Assembly: GCA_025933775.1 (NCBI GenBank)
Contig: JAICZH010000026.1
Coordinates: forward strand, 1 to 34,920
Reading direction: 5' to 3'
Origin: Chitinophagaceae bacterium
GTDB taxonomy: Bacteria; Bacteroidota; Bacteroidia; Chitinophagales; Chitinophagaceae
Length of the DNA stretch: 34,920 nucleotides
Of this stretch, positions 1 to 6,937 are shown one piece after another (position 1 is the first letter of the stretch; each line of letters starts with the position of its first letter). A program made the translations under genes and the position numbers. The notes under the pieces are model-generated. The model was given only the letters and a program-made list of their open reading frames with translations, did no database searches and was not told the DNA's origin.

Positions 1-62
1 AACTCCAAAAAATATTCTTTGAATCCTTTCTTTTCTACGTGCGGGTGATGATGTACTTCCAT
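1..62 (-). CDS. Membrane protein, N-terminal fragment (cut by window edge)
   Basis: Reading the minus strand from an ATG at 62-60, the first 20 codons give MEVHHHPHVEKKGFKEYFLE, and the frame runs open off the window. This is almost the same N terminus as the complete gene just upstream at 83-877. The DNA of 1-62 matches 816-877 at all but about 5 positions. The upstream gene ends 20 bp before this start, so the two are probably co-transcribed tandem paralogues. Only the histidine-rich head and the beginning of the membrane segment are visible. Function unknown. Confidence 0.75.
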   Translation of the reverse strand, partial: MEVHHHPHVEKKGFKEYFLE

Positions 63-82
63 TGTTTTAGTTTACTTAGCTG

Positions 83-877
83 TTATTTGATATTGTATTC
101 ATTTCTTAATGTTTCAAGTAACTGGTGATTAGATTTTGCATACTGGTTGTATAATATCAGCCGAAACCCTCTGATGATAACCAGGTATTCAGAAGCGAGG
201 TTTGCAGCTTCCTGCCTGTTGAATTGTGCAGCATTTAAAATCTGCGGCTTTTGAAGTGCATCCATGTCCATTTTTTTAAACCAGTCTTCTACGTAAGGAT
301 CTTTGAGCTTTTGCTCAGACATCGCCGCTATCTCTTCAAACCATTTGTAATCGTAGTGAGCAATAACAAATGCACGCATTTTTGATTCTCTGAAAGTTTC
401 TTCTTCCTTATTCCCCTCTCTTAAATTAGCAATGTCAACACTTATATTACCTATATCTTCCTGCAATGCGCTGCTTTTAAAATATCGTAAAGCGCCTGAA
501 TTTCTAAGCTGGTTCAATATGCCATCCTTTGGTTGAAAAATTATGGTTAATGTGCTGATGAATGTTGAAGTAAAAGCAGGATAAAAATTTGGCGAAAGAT
601 TTACCAAATTACTGTCTTGAACATATTGCACAAAATATTTTATGTAATCTTCTTTTTCAAGTCTTCCCAATATCTTTTGATGAATATTAATGGAGTCTGA
701 ATAAATCTCTTTATATAAACTTTTTGCCAGTTCTTTTGCCTGTGCGTTTTCAGAAATATTTTCACGAATATTTTCTGCAATGAAGCCCAGCGCCACAGCA
801 AGAAATATCATTAAGAATTCCAAAAAATATTCTTTGAAAGCTTTTTTTTCTACGTGTGGGTGATGATGTACTTCCAT
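83..877 (-). CDS. Conserved hypothetical protein with one N-terminal membrane segment
   Basis: The 264-residue protein begins with a histidine-rich head (HHHPHVEKK) and has one hydrophobic segment at about residues 18-36 (FLEFLMIFLAVALGF). The remaining roughly 220 residues are soluble, charged and probably helical. There is no cleavable signal peptide, so it is likely anchored in the inner membrane; which side the soluble part faces cannot be told from the sequence. I recognise the general look of an uncharacterised Bacteroidota protein but no named domain or catalytic motif. It is followed after 20 bp by a second copy running off the window, so it belongs to a tandem duplicated family. A 14-bp inverted repeat lies just upstream at 900-928. 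Function unknown. Confidence 0.75.
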   Translation of the reverse strand: MEVHHHPHVEKKAFKEYFLEFLMIFLAVALGFIAENIRENISENAQAKELAKSLYKEIYSDSINIHQKILGRLEKEDYIKYFVQYVQDSNLVNLSPNFYPAFTSTFISTLTIIFQPKDGILNQLRNSGALRYFKSSALQEDIGNISVDIANLREGNKEEETFRESKMRAFVIAHYDYKWFEEIAAMSEQKLKDPYVEDWFKKMDMDALQKPQILNAAQFNRQEAANLASEYLVIIRGFRLILYNQYAKSNHQLLETLRNEYNIK

Positions 878-896
878 TTTATTTATTTGCTTTTAT

Positions 897-928
897 AAAA
901 CCTAACAGGTTTTTAAAACCTATTAGGT
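897..928. repeat. Near-perfect inverted repeat in the gap before tRNA-Gly
   Basis: ACCTAACAGGTTTT (900-913) faces AAAACCTATTAGGT (915-928) with one mismatch and a one-base centre. The same stretch can also be read as two direct copies of AAAACCTANNAGGT (897-910 and 915-928), each itself palindromic. It lies 23 bp upstream of the minus-strand gene at 83-877, so it is at that gene's 5' side, not its 3' end. The rest of the 878-1116 gap shows no gene. Confidence 0.5.
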
Positions 929-1116
929 ATGTGAAATAGTATAAAAAAGATGAGATTCAAAAAATTGCAGTCAGCAACGATATTTCATGTACAGGAAATA
1001 ATAACCAAAAATTTTGCGGTATTATGAATATCGAAAGAACAAGATAAGGATTTAAAAAAACCTGAAAATAAAATTTTAGGATGAAGCAAAAAATATTTTT
1101 AACTTTAAAATAATAA

Positions 1117-1189
1117 GCGGCAGTAGCTCAGTTGGCAGAGCATTAGCTTCCCAAGCTAAGGGTCGAGGGTTCGAACCCCTTTTGCCGCT
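1117..1189 (+). tRNA. tRNA-Gly (anticodon CCC)
   Basis: This is a complete 73-nt cloverleaf. The acceptor arm GCGGCAG pairs with TTGCCGC, the last pair being G-U. The D arm includes TAGCTCAGTTGG. The anticodon stem TTAGC/GCTAA encloses the loop TTCCCAA, giving anticodon CCC. The T arm carries GGTTCGAACCC. The discriminator base is U73, as expected for bacterial glycine tRNA. CCA is not encoded. The tRNA stands alone, with no attachment-site duplication or integrase beside it. Confidence 0.95.
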
Positions 1190-1204
1190 CAGGCAATTTT
1201 AATT

Positions 1205-1573
1205 TCAATTTATAGAATTGGTAAACAGGTGAGCAAGGTGTAGCAATTCGCTTATATCAAAAGGTTTGGCCAAAAAGGCATCAGCGCCGCATTCTTCCGC
1301 TATTTGCTTTGTATCTTTATTGGCCGAAAAAATAATAACCGGAATCCTTTTAAATTCTTTGTGGGCTTTTAATTGTTTACATATTTCATTTCCATTTATC
1401 CCAGACATCCATACATCCAAAAATATTAGATCAGGCTTTTGTTCACATAACTTTAAAATATTATTTCCATTCATGGCAGTAGTAACGTTAAAGCCGCCAT
1501 TTTCCAATACAATTTTCATTACATCTATAATTCCCGGGTCGTCTTCAGCCACTAATATTTTTTTGTTGGACAT
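1205..1573 (-). CDS. Single-domain response regulator (receiver only)
   Basis: The 122-residue protein is only a CheY-like receiver domain with no output domain. The acidic pocket is E10-D11-D12 (VAEDDPG), the phospho-acceptor is D53 (LIFLDVWMSG), the switch Ser is S83 (FSAN), and the conserved Lys is K103 (LAKPF). The start was set at the ATG giving MSNKKILV; an 11-residue longer frame exists but adds non-conserved sequence. A TAAGTTTG box lies upstream on the minus strand (1593-1586), but I found no good -33 partner. No histidine kinase is adjacent, so the partner is unknown. Such proteins usually relay phosphate or bind other proteins. Confidence 0.88.
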   Translation of the reverse strand: MSNKKILVAEDDPGIIDVMKIVLENGGFNVTTAMNGNNILKLCEQKPDLIFLDVWMSGINGNEICKQLKAHKEFKRIPVIIFSANKDTKQIAEECGADAFLAKPFDISELLHLAHLFTNSIN

Positions 1574-1691
1574 TTGAATTTTATACAAACTTAAAAAATG
1601 AAGCAATTGTAAATGTAGTAATTTTTGCGTTATACATTACTTTCTTTTACCTCATCACTTTAAAATAACTTTACCATTTAAAAAAAATTAT

Positions 1692-2516
1692 ATGGAAGAT
1701 TTTCTTACCCAACTTTTTTCTGGCCAGCAATACAACAAAAAAAATTTTTTTCTGATTGCGGGCCCATGTGTTGTAGAGAGTGAATCGCTGATTATGGAAG
1801 TTGCAGAAAAAGTTTTTGATATATGCAAGCGCTTTGGCATTCCTTACATATTTAAATCTTCTTACCGCAAAGCCAATCGTACAAGCAATAATTCATTTAC
1901 GGGTATCGGCGATGAGAAAGCAATGCAATTATTAAAAAAAGTAAATGAAAAATTTTCTATTCCTGTTACAACCGATATCCACACCGCAGAAGAAGCAGCT
2001 CTTGGTGCGCAATATGCAGATGTTTTGCAGATACCCGCTTTTCTTTGCAGGCAAACCGATTTACTCATTGCTGCTGCTAAAACCGGTAAAATTATAAATG
2101 TAAAAAAAGGGCAGTTTGTAAGCGGCGAAGCCATGAAATTTGCTTTGGATAAAATAAACAAAGCAGGAAATAATAAAGTGATTTTAACCGAAAGAGGGAA
2201 TTCATTTGGCTATACAGATTTGGTAGTTGATTACAGAAATATACCGATAATGAAAAAACATGGAGCGCCCGTTGTGATGGATTGCACCCATAGTTTGCAA
2301 CACCCCAACCAAAGCAGTGGAGTTACCGGCGGCAATCCGCAAATGATTGAAACCATTGCCAAGGCTGCGATTGCAACAGGCGCCGATGGCCTGTTTATTG
2401 AAACACACCCCCACCCTTCCAAAGCTTTAAGCGACGGAGCCAATATGCTTCAATTGGATTTATTGGAAGATTTGCTTAAAAAATTAGTAGCTGTAAGAAA
2501 AGTAATTGTTGAATAA
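1692..2516 (+). CDS. kdsA: 3-deoxy-8-phosphooctulonate synthase, metal-dependent class
   Basis: KdsA condenses phosphoenolpyruvate with arabinose-5-phosphate to Kdo-8-phosphate, the committed step toward the Kdo of lipopolysaccharide, in the cytosol. The 274-residue length is normal. The protein shows IAGPCVVES, KSSYRKANR, TERGNSFGY, DCTHSLQHP and IETHPHP. It has the metal-ligand set of the metal-dependent class: C26, H200, E237 and D248. Their spacing equals that of the Aquifex enzyme's C11/H185/E222/D233. Metal-independent enzymes have Asn at the Cys position. The start ATG follows an A-rich leader. No other Kdo gene is next to it. The stop codon lies inside a 16-bp inverted repeat likely to end transcription. 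Confidence 0.96.
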   Translation: MEDFLTQLFSGQQYNKKNFFLIAGPCVVESESLIMEVAEKVFDICKRFGIPYIFKSSYRKANRTSNNSFTGIGDEKAMQLLKKVNEKFSIPVTTDIHTAEEAALGAQYADVLQIPAFLCRQTDLLIAAAKTGKIINVKKGQFVSGEAMKFALDKINKAGNNKVILTERGNSFGYTDLVVDYRNIPIMKKHGAPVVMDCTHSLQHPNQSSGVTGGNPQMIETIAKAAIATGADGLFIETHPHPSKALSDGANMLQLDLLEDLLKKLVAVRKVIVE

Positions 2517-2541
2517 TTTAAAAAAAAATTATTCAACAATT
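2504..2541. terminator. Hairpin at the kdsA 3' end (putative bidirectional terminator)
   Basis: AATTGTTGAATAATTT (2504-2519) is perfectly complementary to 2526-2541, with a loop of six A. The left arm contains the kdsA stop codon TAA (2514-2516). The gap separates convergent kdsA and the barrel gene ending at 2577. The stem is AT-rich and no long T-run follows on the plus strand, so termination is an inference from symmetry and position. Confidence 0.5.
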
Positions 2542-2545
2542 GTAT

Positions 2546-2565
2546 ATAACGGTTACGCCTAAACG
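2546..2565 (-). repeat. Dispersed 20-bp motif, copy 1 (intergenic)
   Basis: The minus strand reads CGTTTAGGCGTAACCGTTAT. It lies between convergent kdsA and the barrel gene, right beside the kdsA hairpin. It is one of 11 copies matching CGYRTAYRCG-TWACCGTTA; see the findings. Confidence 0.5.
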
Positions 2566-2576
2566 CAGTTAGTTTT

Positions 2577-3161
2577 TTACTTTTTTCCTATGTTTCCTAT
2601 TACGCTGAGGCTGTGATAAAAATGATAGCTTGCATTTTCAGTTACCGGAATCCGGTATTGAGAATTGAGCAATATATATACTTCGTTTCCAAAATTTATT
2701 TGAAGGCCCAAACCTACCGGGGTAAAGGCGCTGAAATATTTGGTATAATTACTGGCGCCTACGCCAATGTTTGCAAAAGGAACAACAATATATTTATCAG
2801 TTAAAAGTTTAAGGTTTAAGCTGGCGGTTGTTTCTAATAAAAATTTATCATCAGTAAAAGCGGGTTTATTATTAATAGGATACTTAACATACGAGCCGCC
2901 CAGGGTTGCTATAAAATCTACATGTTTGCTGATGCCGGATAAATAATCCACTGCAATGCCGGGATTCATCTGAGAAGTTTTGAAAAAAGTTTTATCTTTT
3001 AAAACACTTACCAGCCCATTACTTCTGATGTTGGCGGCTGTAGTAAAATCATTCAGAAAAAAACTAAAACCTATTCCTTGCTTTTGGGGAGTTAGCGGCT
3101 GTTGTGCAAATAATATTGCAAAACAAAAAATATTTATTAGTAAAAAAAATATTTTTTTCAT
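2577..3161 (-). CDS. Secreted outer-membrane beta-barrel protein, function unknown
   Basis: The 194-residue protein has a signal peptide (MKKIFFLLINIFCFAILFAQQ). A succession of alternating hydrophobic strands follows, typical of small 8-stranded outer-membrane barrels of Bacteroidota. The last residues (VIGNIGKK) lack the terminal aromatic residue common in barrels, so the barrel call rests on overall pattern. The start is the ATG at 3161; the longer frame uses a TTG two codons upstream. It is the first gene of a leftward envelope block with the RlpA-like and L,D-transpeptidase genes on the same strand. A candidate promoter box lies at 3186-3193. Confidence 0.65.
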   Translation of the reverse strand: MKKIFFLLINIFCFAILFAQQPLTPQKQGIGFSFFLNDFTTAANIRSNGLVSVLKDKTFFKTSQMNPGIAVDYLSGISKHVDFIATLGGSYVKYPINNKPAFTDDKFLLETTASLNLKLLTDKYIVVPFANIGVGASNYTKYFSAFTPVGLGLQINFGNEVYILLNSQYRIPVTENASYHFYHSLSVIGNIGKK

Positions 3162-3185
3162 AGTCAATTAGTTTAGTTGTTAAAA

Positions 3186-3216
3186 CAAAAATAATCTGTT
3201 ACAAACAAAGAACAAG
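3186..3216 (-). promoter_or_regulatory. Candidate Bacteroidota promoter for the barrel gene at 2577
   Basis: The minus strand reads TATTTTTG (3193-3186), matching TAnnTTTG. 19 bp upstream is CTTG (3216-3213), a three-of-four match to the TTTG box at -33. The box ends 25 bp before the ATG. The upstream element is imperfect. Confidence 0.4.
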
Positions 3217-3230
3217 TTATTAATAAAATT

Positions 3231-3647
3231 TCAGAGATGAAAATTTTCAAGTACTTCTATCTTTACTCTTGTTAATCCTCTGCCACGATAACCCAGTTCC
3301 TTAGCGGCAATTTTTGAGAGATCAACCAACCGTTTATTTTTAGGATGCATCCGGTCATTGATTTTTACAATAACCGATTTATGGTTTCTAAGATTAGTAA
3401 CTTTTATCCATGTACCCAATGGCAGTACATTACAGGCGGCAGTATATTTTTCAGAACTATAAATTTCACCATTAGCGGTTCTTCTGCCATTAAATTTATT
3501 GGCATAAAAGCTGGCAGTACCGTATTTAATAATAGGTTCAGGTGGATTCTCTTTTTCTGAAATTTTTTTATGGATAACTTTTTTTTGAGCAGTAGCGCCT
3601 GCACAAAAAAAAGTTATGAGAAAACAAATAGCAATTAATTTTTTCAT
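3231..3647 (-). CDS. rlpA: RlpA-like septal ring protein (double-psi beta-barrel)
   Basis: The 138-residue protein has a signal peptide (MKKLIAICFLITFFCAGATAQ) and one double-psi beta-barrel domain at about residues 45-135. Visible hallmarks are YGTASFYANKFNGRRTANGE, NVLPLGTWIKVTN, VIVKINDR and RLVDLSKIAAKELG. Family members bind or cleave denuded glycan strands at the division site. Some, such as the Pseudomonas protein, are lytic transglycosylases needing conserved acidic residues, and GE and NDR here retain the likely acids. The SPOR domain found in larger RlpA proteins is absent. The start at 3647 puts the signal peptide at the N terminus. It sits 39 bp downstream of the L,D-transpeptidase gene on the same strand. 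Confidence 0.88.
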   Translation of the reverse strand: MKKLIAICFLITFFCAGATAQKKVIHKKISEKENPPEPIIKYGTASFYANKFNGRRTANGEIYSSEKYTAACNVLPLGTWIKVTNLRNHKSVIVKINDRMHPKNKRLVDLSKIAAKELGYRGRGLTRVKIEVLENFHL

Positions 3648-3685
3648 GTTAAAAAAAGTAAACAAATATTTTTTACAACGTAAAT

Positions 3686-5374
3686 TTATTTATTGGCAAA
3701 ATATTTTTCAGCAAGGGCTTCATCATTATTATAAATATCCTGATAAAAAATGATTTTATTATTTTTTGCAACACAGGTAAAATATTCAATAAAAAGTGGC
3801 AACCTGTTTTTTACTATGATGCGTTTGCGATCTTTATTGGCAAGCCACGTTTTAATAGAATCGGCATTGTATGCAAGCTGTTGGTCTTTTGTTACATTCA
3901 TGCTATCATTCTTTGCAATGTAAAAAGCAAGCGCATCCCACTTTTGAACACGTACACAACCATGGCTCAAATCTCTTTCAGCATTTTGAAAAAGATATCG
4001 CTCATTCGTATCATGCAAATAAACGCTGTACGGATTATTAAAATTAAATTTTAGAACGCCTAATGCATTATCATCGCCGCTGCCCTGCATTATTTTCCAC
4101 GGAATGCCTTTAGAATATTTTGACCAATTAATAGTGTAAGGATCTACCACATTTCCTTTTGCATCTACAAGATTATATCCTTTACTGGCAAGGTAGCCGG
4201 CATCTTTTTTTAAAGCAGGCAAAATATCTTTTTTTATAATACTTTCGGGAATGGTCCATTGTGGATAGGTAACCATATCGCTTATGGCAGAAGATAATAC
4301 CGGCGTAGGCGTGGCGGGCTTTCCCACGATCACCTTAGAACGCAAAGTTAGTGTATCATTATCCCAAAGTTCCAGGTAAAATGATGGAATATTTACCCAA
4401 AGATATCTTACAGGAAACGTGTCGGGTTTTTGTTTATAACGGTCAAGCGTAATCGCAATTCTTTTAAATTTTTCAACATCAAAATTATTAAGCGATTGAA
4501 TAAGCTTTACACTTATTTTGCCGTCTTTTTTTATTTTATGTATGCTTTGATATTTTTTAATTTCATTACTCAGCAATATTGAATCGGGTATGTTAGTTGT
4601 CTTTGCAACGCTTGCCTGCAATAATCTTTTTTGAAGATTTTTTATAAGAAGTGAGGAATCTTTTTGCGGATAAACGATATACAGAAATGAAGTGTTATCC
4701 ATGCTGTCCACAAAATTTTTTACTAAACTTTTCAGCGATTGATAGCGTTCATTTTGAGGCTGCACAGCATTAAAAATATCGCTCAATGAATCATTTTTTT
4801 CAGCATCATTTAAATTTTTAATAAAAAATGAATCAATATATTTTTGTTTTCTTACAATTGAAACGCTATCTGGCAATAATCTTCCTTCTTTAAGATCTTT
4901 TAAAGTTTTCATAAAAGCATCGCTCAGCATCAGGTCGGCCTTTGTCCATTCTGTGGCATCGGCTTTTGCCAAAGTATCTTCACTGATTTTTTTTCGTAAC
5001 TGCGTAAGTTCTTTAAAATGATAATCGGAAGGATACAGTCCATAATATTTTGAATTTTCAATAAAATAAAACATCGAATCTGCAAGCGGCATCCATTTTT
5101 CTTTTTGGCTCCAGATGTTGTGATAATCATTTTTATCGTAAAAAGAATTTACCAAATCGGGGAAATATAATTTTATGGCATTGTTTATTTTCCCGTTATT
5201 ATCTTTTGCAAATTGTAAAACCGCTTTTAAATTATCACTGATCTGGTCATCCATTTCTTCGGGCTTTTTTACAATTTCTTTTTGTGTAGCCGGATGTTTG
5301 CCTTTACAGCAAACGATACAGCACATTACCATGAGTGTAAAAAAAACATAAACTACATTTGTTTTTCGCAGCAT
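3686..5374 (-). CDS. YcbB-type L,D-transpeptidase, probable lipoprotein
   Basis: The 562-residue enzyme is predicted to form 3-3 crosslinks in peptidoglycan or attach proteins to it. The N terminus is hydrophobic and ends in a cysteine cluster (MCCIVCCKG, C18-C23), suggesting a lipid anchor. An N-terminal scaffold region precedes a peptidoglycan-binding-like segment at about 243-297. The catalytic YkuD domain follows at about 325-480. It shows YLHDT (H454) and the signature SHGCVR with S470, H471 and the nucleophile C473. Length and order match the YcbB/LdtD class. Carbapenems inhibit this class, while most penicillins do not. It lies upstream of the RlpA-like gene and divergent from the dipeptidase gene, 158 bp away. 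Confidence 0.93.
   Translation of the reverse strand: MLRKTNVVYVFFTLMVMCCIVCCKGKHPATQKEIVKKPEEMDDQISDNLKAVLQFAKDNNGKINNAIKLYFPDLVNSFYDKNDYHNIWSQKEKWMPLADSMFYFIENSKYYGLYPSDYHFKELTQLRKKISEDTLAKADATEWTKADLMLSDAFMKTLKDLKEGRLLPDSVSIVRKQKYIDSFFIKNLNDAEKNDSLSDIFNAVQPQNERYQSLKSLVKNFVDSMDNTSFLYIVYPQKDSSLLIKNLQKRLLQASVAKTTNIPDSILLSNEIKKYQSIHKIKKDGKISVKLIQSLNNFDVEKFKRIAITLDRYKQKPDTFPVRYLWVNIPSFYLELWDNDTLTLRSKVIVGKPATPTPVLSSAISDMVTYPQWTIPESIIKKDILPALKKDAGYLASKGYNLVDAKGNVVDPYTINWSKYSKGIPWKIMQGSGDDNALGVLKFNFNNPYSVYLHDTNERYLFQNAERDLSHGCVRVQKWDALAFYIAKNDSMNVTKDQQLAYNADSIKTWLANKDRKRIIVKNRLPLFIEYFTCVAKNNKIIFYQDIYNNDEALAEKYFANK
4436..4455 (-). repeat. Dispersed 20-bp motif, copy 2 (weakest match)
   Basis: The minus strand reads CGATTACGCTTGACCGTTAT inside the L,D-transpeptidase gene. 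It keeps the invariant TA and ACCGTTA positions but is the most divergent copy. See the findings. Confidence 0.35.
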
Positions 5375-5420
5375 GAAAGTGGTAAAATTTTTATAAAAAA
5401 AGTAAATTTTTCAGAAGCTT

Positions 5421-5481
5421 TTGGTGAAGACACCAACGGCGAGTTGCCCGGGCGGTATCCCACGCACACTCTTCAGCAACT
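5421..5481 (+). other. GC-rich, structured island in the leader of the dipeptidase gene
   Basis: In a 158-bp AT-rich gap, 60 bases are distinctly GC-rich and self-complementary. TTGGTG-AAGA-CACCAA forms a 6-bp hairpin (5421-5436). AGTTGC (5442-5447) pairs with GCAACT (5476-5481). GCCCGGGC (5446-5453) is a perfect palindrome. TGAAGA (5425-5430) can alternatively pair with TCTTCA (5470-5475). It could be a structured leader RNA of the downstream gene or a dispersed repeat. I recognise no known riboswitch class. Confidence 0.35.
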
Positions 5482-5532
5482 GAAATTATATAATTGTTGT
5501 TAAACAGCTTCTTAAAATAATAAAACTAAAAA

Positions 5533-6276
5533 ATGATTGATAAAATAAATAATTTCTGCAAAATAAACATCGTGTTTCTAATTATTTTTCTTTTTGCAAA
5601 TTTCAATATTGCGGCGCAATCAAATGTCGGCAATAAGTACGGATTAAACGTTATTAATAATATAAAAGTATTGAAAAGGGAAACAGAATTGGATGCTGAT
5701 AAAAAAATGATTGATGTAAAAAAAGCAATCCCATCTTTGGTTATTGACCTGAAATACGCCACCACACACAATTTCATGCACCGAAGATTATATCCGGCAT
5801 TACGTACCACTTATCTTCGCCTTCCCGTGGTAAATGCTTTAAAAAAAGTGGAAGCTGAATTAAATAAAAAAAATGTAGCCCTGAAAATATTTGATGCCTA
5901 TCGGCCTTATTCCGTTACAGAAGAAATGTGGGATGCCGTAAAAGATAGCCGTTATGCTGCAGATCCTTCTCATGGCAGCGGGCACAATCGCGGCATTGCA
6001 GTAGATGTTACTTTGGAAAATCTTCAAACCAAAAAAGAACTTGCCATGGGAACCGGCTTTGATAATTTTAGCGATAGCGCTCATACCAATTTTATAAAAC
6101 TGCCCGATTCTGTTTTATACAATCGGCGTTTACTCATCACCGTTATGAAAAAATATGGATTCAACAGTCTTGACACTGAGTGGTGGCATTTCAGTTTTCC
6201 TGATGCTGATAAATATGAATTGCTGAATGTTTCTTTTAATGATTTAAAAAAATTAAACAAGCGTTTAAAATATTAA
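5533..6276 (+). CDS. D-alanyl-D-alanine dipeptidase, VanX/DdpX family
   Basis: The 247-residue protein has an N-terminal hydrophobic export signal (about residues 10-29, ending in AAQS), so it probably acts in the periplasm. It hydrolyses free D-Ala-D-Ala. The zinc ligands are H151 and D158 (SGHNRGIAVDV) and H219, with the catalytic E216 (EWWH). R124 lies in DAYRPYS. The spacings (7 and 3 residues) equal those of VanX H116/D123/H184 and E181. No vanH, vanA ligase or VanRS genes are nearby, and Gram-negative relatives use such enzymes for D-Ala salvage or wall turnover. It is divergent from the L,D-transpeptidase gene and overlaps the convergent YkgJ gene by 4 bp. Confidence 0.92.
   Translation: MIDKINNFCKINIVFLIIFLFANFNIAAQSNVGNKYGLNVINNIKVLKRETELDADKKMIDVKKAIPSLVIDLKYATTHNFMHRRLYPALRTTYLRLPVVNALKKVEAELNKKNVALKIFDAYRPYSVTEEMWDAVKDSRYAADPSHGSGHNRGIAVDVTLENLQTKKELAMGTGFDNFSDSAHTNFIKLPDSVLYNRRLLITVMKKYGFNSLDTEWWHFSFPDADKYELLNVSFNDLKKLNKRLKY
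6127..6146 (+). repeat. Dispersed 20-bp motif, copy 3
   Basis: Reads CGTTTACTCATCACCGTTAT inside the dipeptidase gene (encoding RLLITVM). The right half is exact; the left half is degenerate. See the findings. Confidence 0.4.
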
Positions 6277-6776
6277 TGTTGCATAGCTTCATATATTTTT
6301 TCAACGAATAATAATGTGGCAGGACAGTATTCAATATTTTGCTTGTGCACATGCATGTAATCGGTAATGGGCGTTTTTACAAGATGTGGAAATCCCGCAC
6401 AATCTGCAGGGCGCACTTCATAAATGGTGCACTTGTTTGTTTTAAGATTGAGAAACTGGCAAGGCCGCGATTTGTTCATCCAGTCATTTTCTTTTTTATC
6501 GCGATACAGCCATTTCTCTTTAAAATCTTTTGGCCTCATGCCGAGGTGGGATGCAATTCTTTTAATATCGCCAAATGTATAGGTGGGGCTCATTCCTTTG
6601 CAACAATTGGCGCAACTGATGCAATTAATTTCTGCCCATACTTCTTTATTTTTTTTCTTTGAAAGCAATTCAAGATTTTGCGGCGGATTATTTTCTGTTC
6701 GCGTAATAAAATGCCGGAGCTTTCTTTTATTTTGTTGAAAATTTTTTTTGTGTTTTTTTAGATTAACAGGTTGCAT
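6273..6776 (-). CDS. YkgJ-family cysteine-cluster protein
   Basis: The 167-residue protein carries the CxxCxxCC cluster of the YkgJ/UPF0153 family (C52, C55, C58, C59; CISCANCCKG). A second set follows in CQFLNL...KCTIYEVRPADCAGFP. The family is thought to bind metal, probably zinc or an Fe-S cluster, but its reaction is not established. The first 50 residues are lysine-rich and poorly conserved. No signal peptide, so cytosolic. Its last codons overlap the convergent dipeptidase gene by 4 bp. A related gene lies at 28446-28922. Confidence 0.85.
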   Translation of the reverse strand: MQPVNLKKHKKNFQQNKRKLRHFITRTENNPPQNLELLSKKKNKEVWAEINCISCANCCKGMSPTYTFGDIKRIASHLGMRPKDFKEKWLYRDKKENDWMNKSRPCQFLNLKTNKCTIYEVRPADCAGFPHLVKTPITDYMHVHKQNIEYCPATLLFVEKIYEAMQH

Positions 6777-6937
6777 AAAGTAAATTAAAGAGAAATAAAT
6801 AATTTGATATAAAAAAATTTATCACAATGAAAAATACACAGGAAACAAAGAAGCTAATTCATAATTTTCCAATTTTTTAAAATAAAAAAGTACTGCGTCA
6901 TTTATTTTTAACTTCACAAAAGTATAATTGTTTTTAG

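Noticed and set aside
1266-1577. Plus-strand frame opposite the response regulator
   Set aside because: The minus-strand frame has every receiver-domain residue; the opposite frame has none of a known family.
5282-5503. Plus-strand open frame of 73 codons over the start of the L,D-transpeptidase gene
   Set aside because: Its first part is the antisense of a well-supported signal peptide, and its second part is the structured GC-rich island; it shows no protein motif.
5533-6276. Vancomycin-resistance gene
   Set aside because: The protein has VanX catalytic residues, but vanH, a D-Ala-D-Lac ligase and VanRS are absent, and Gram-negative homologues have housekeeping roles.
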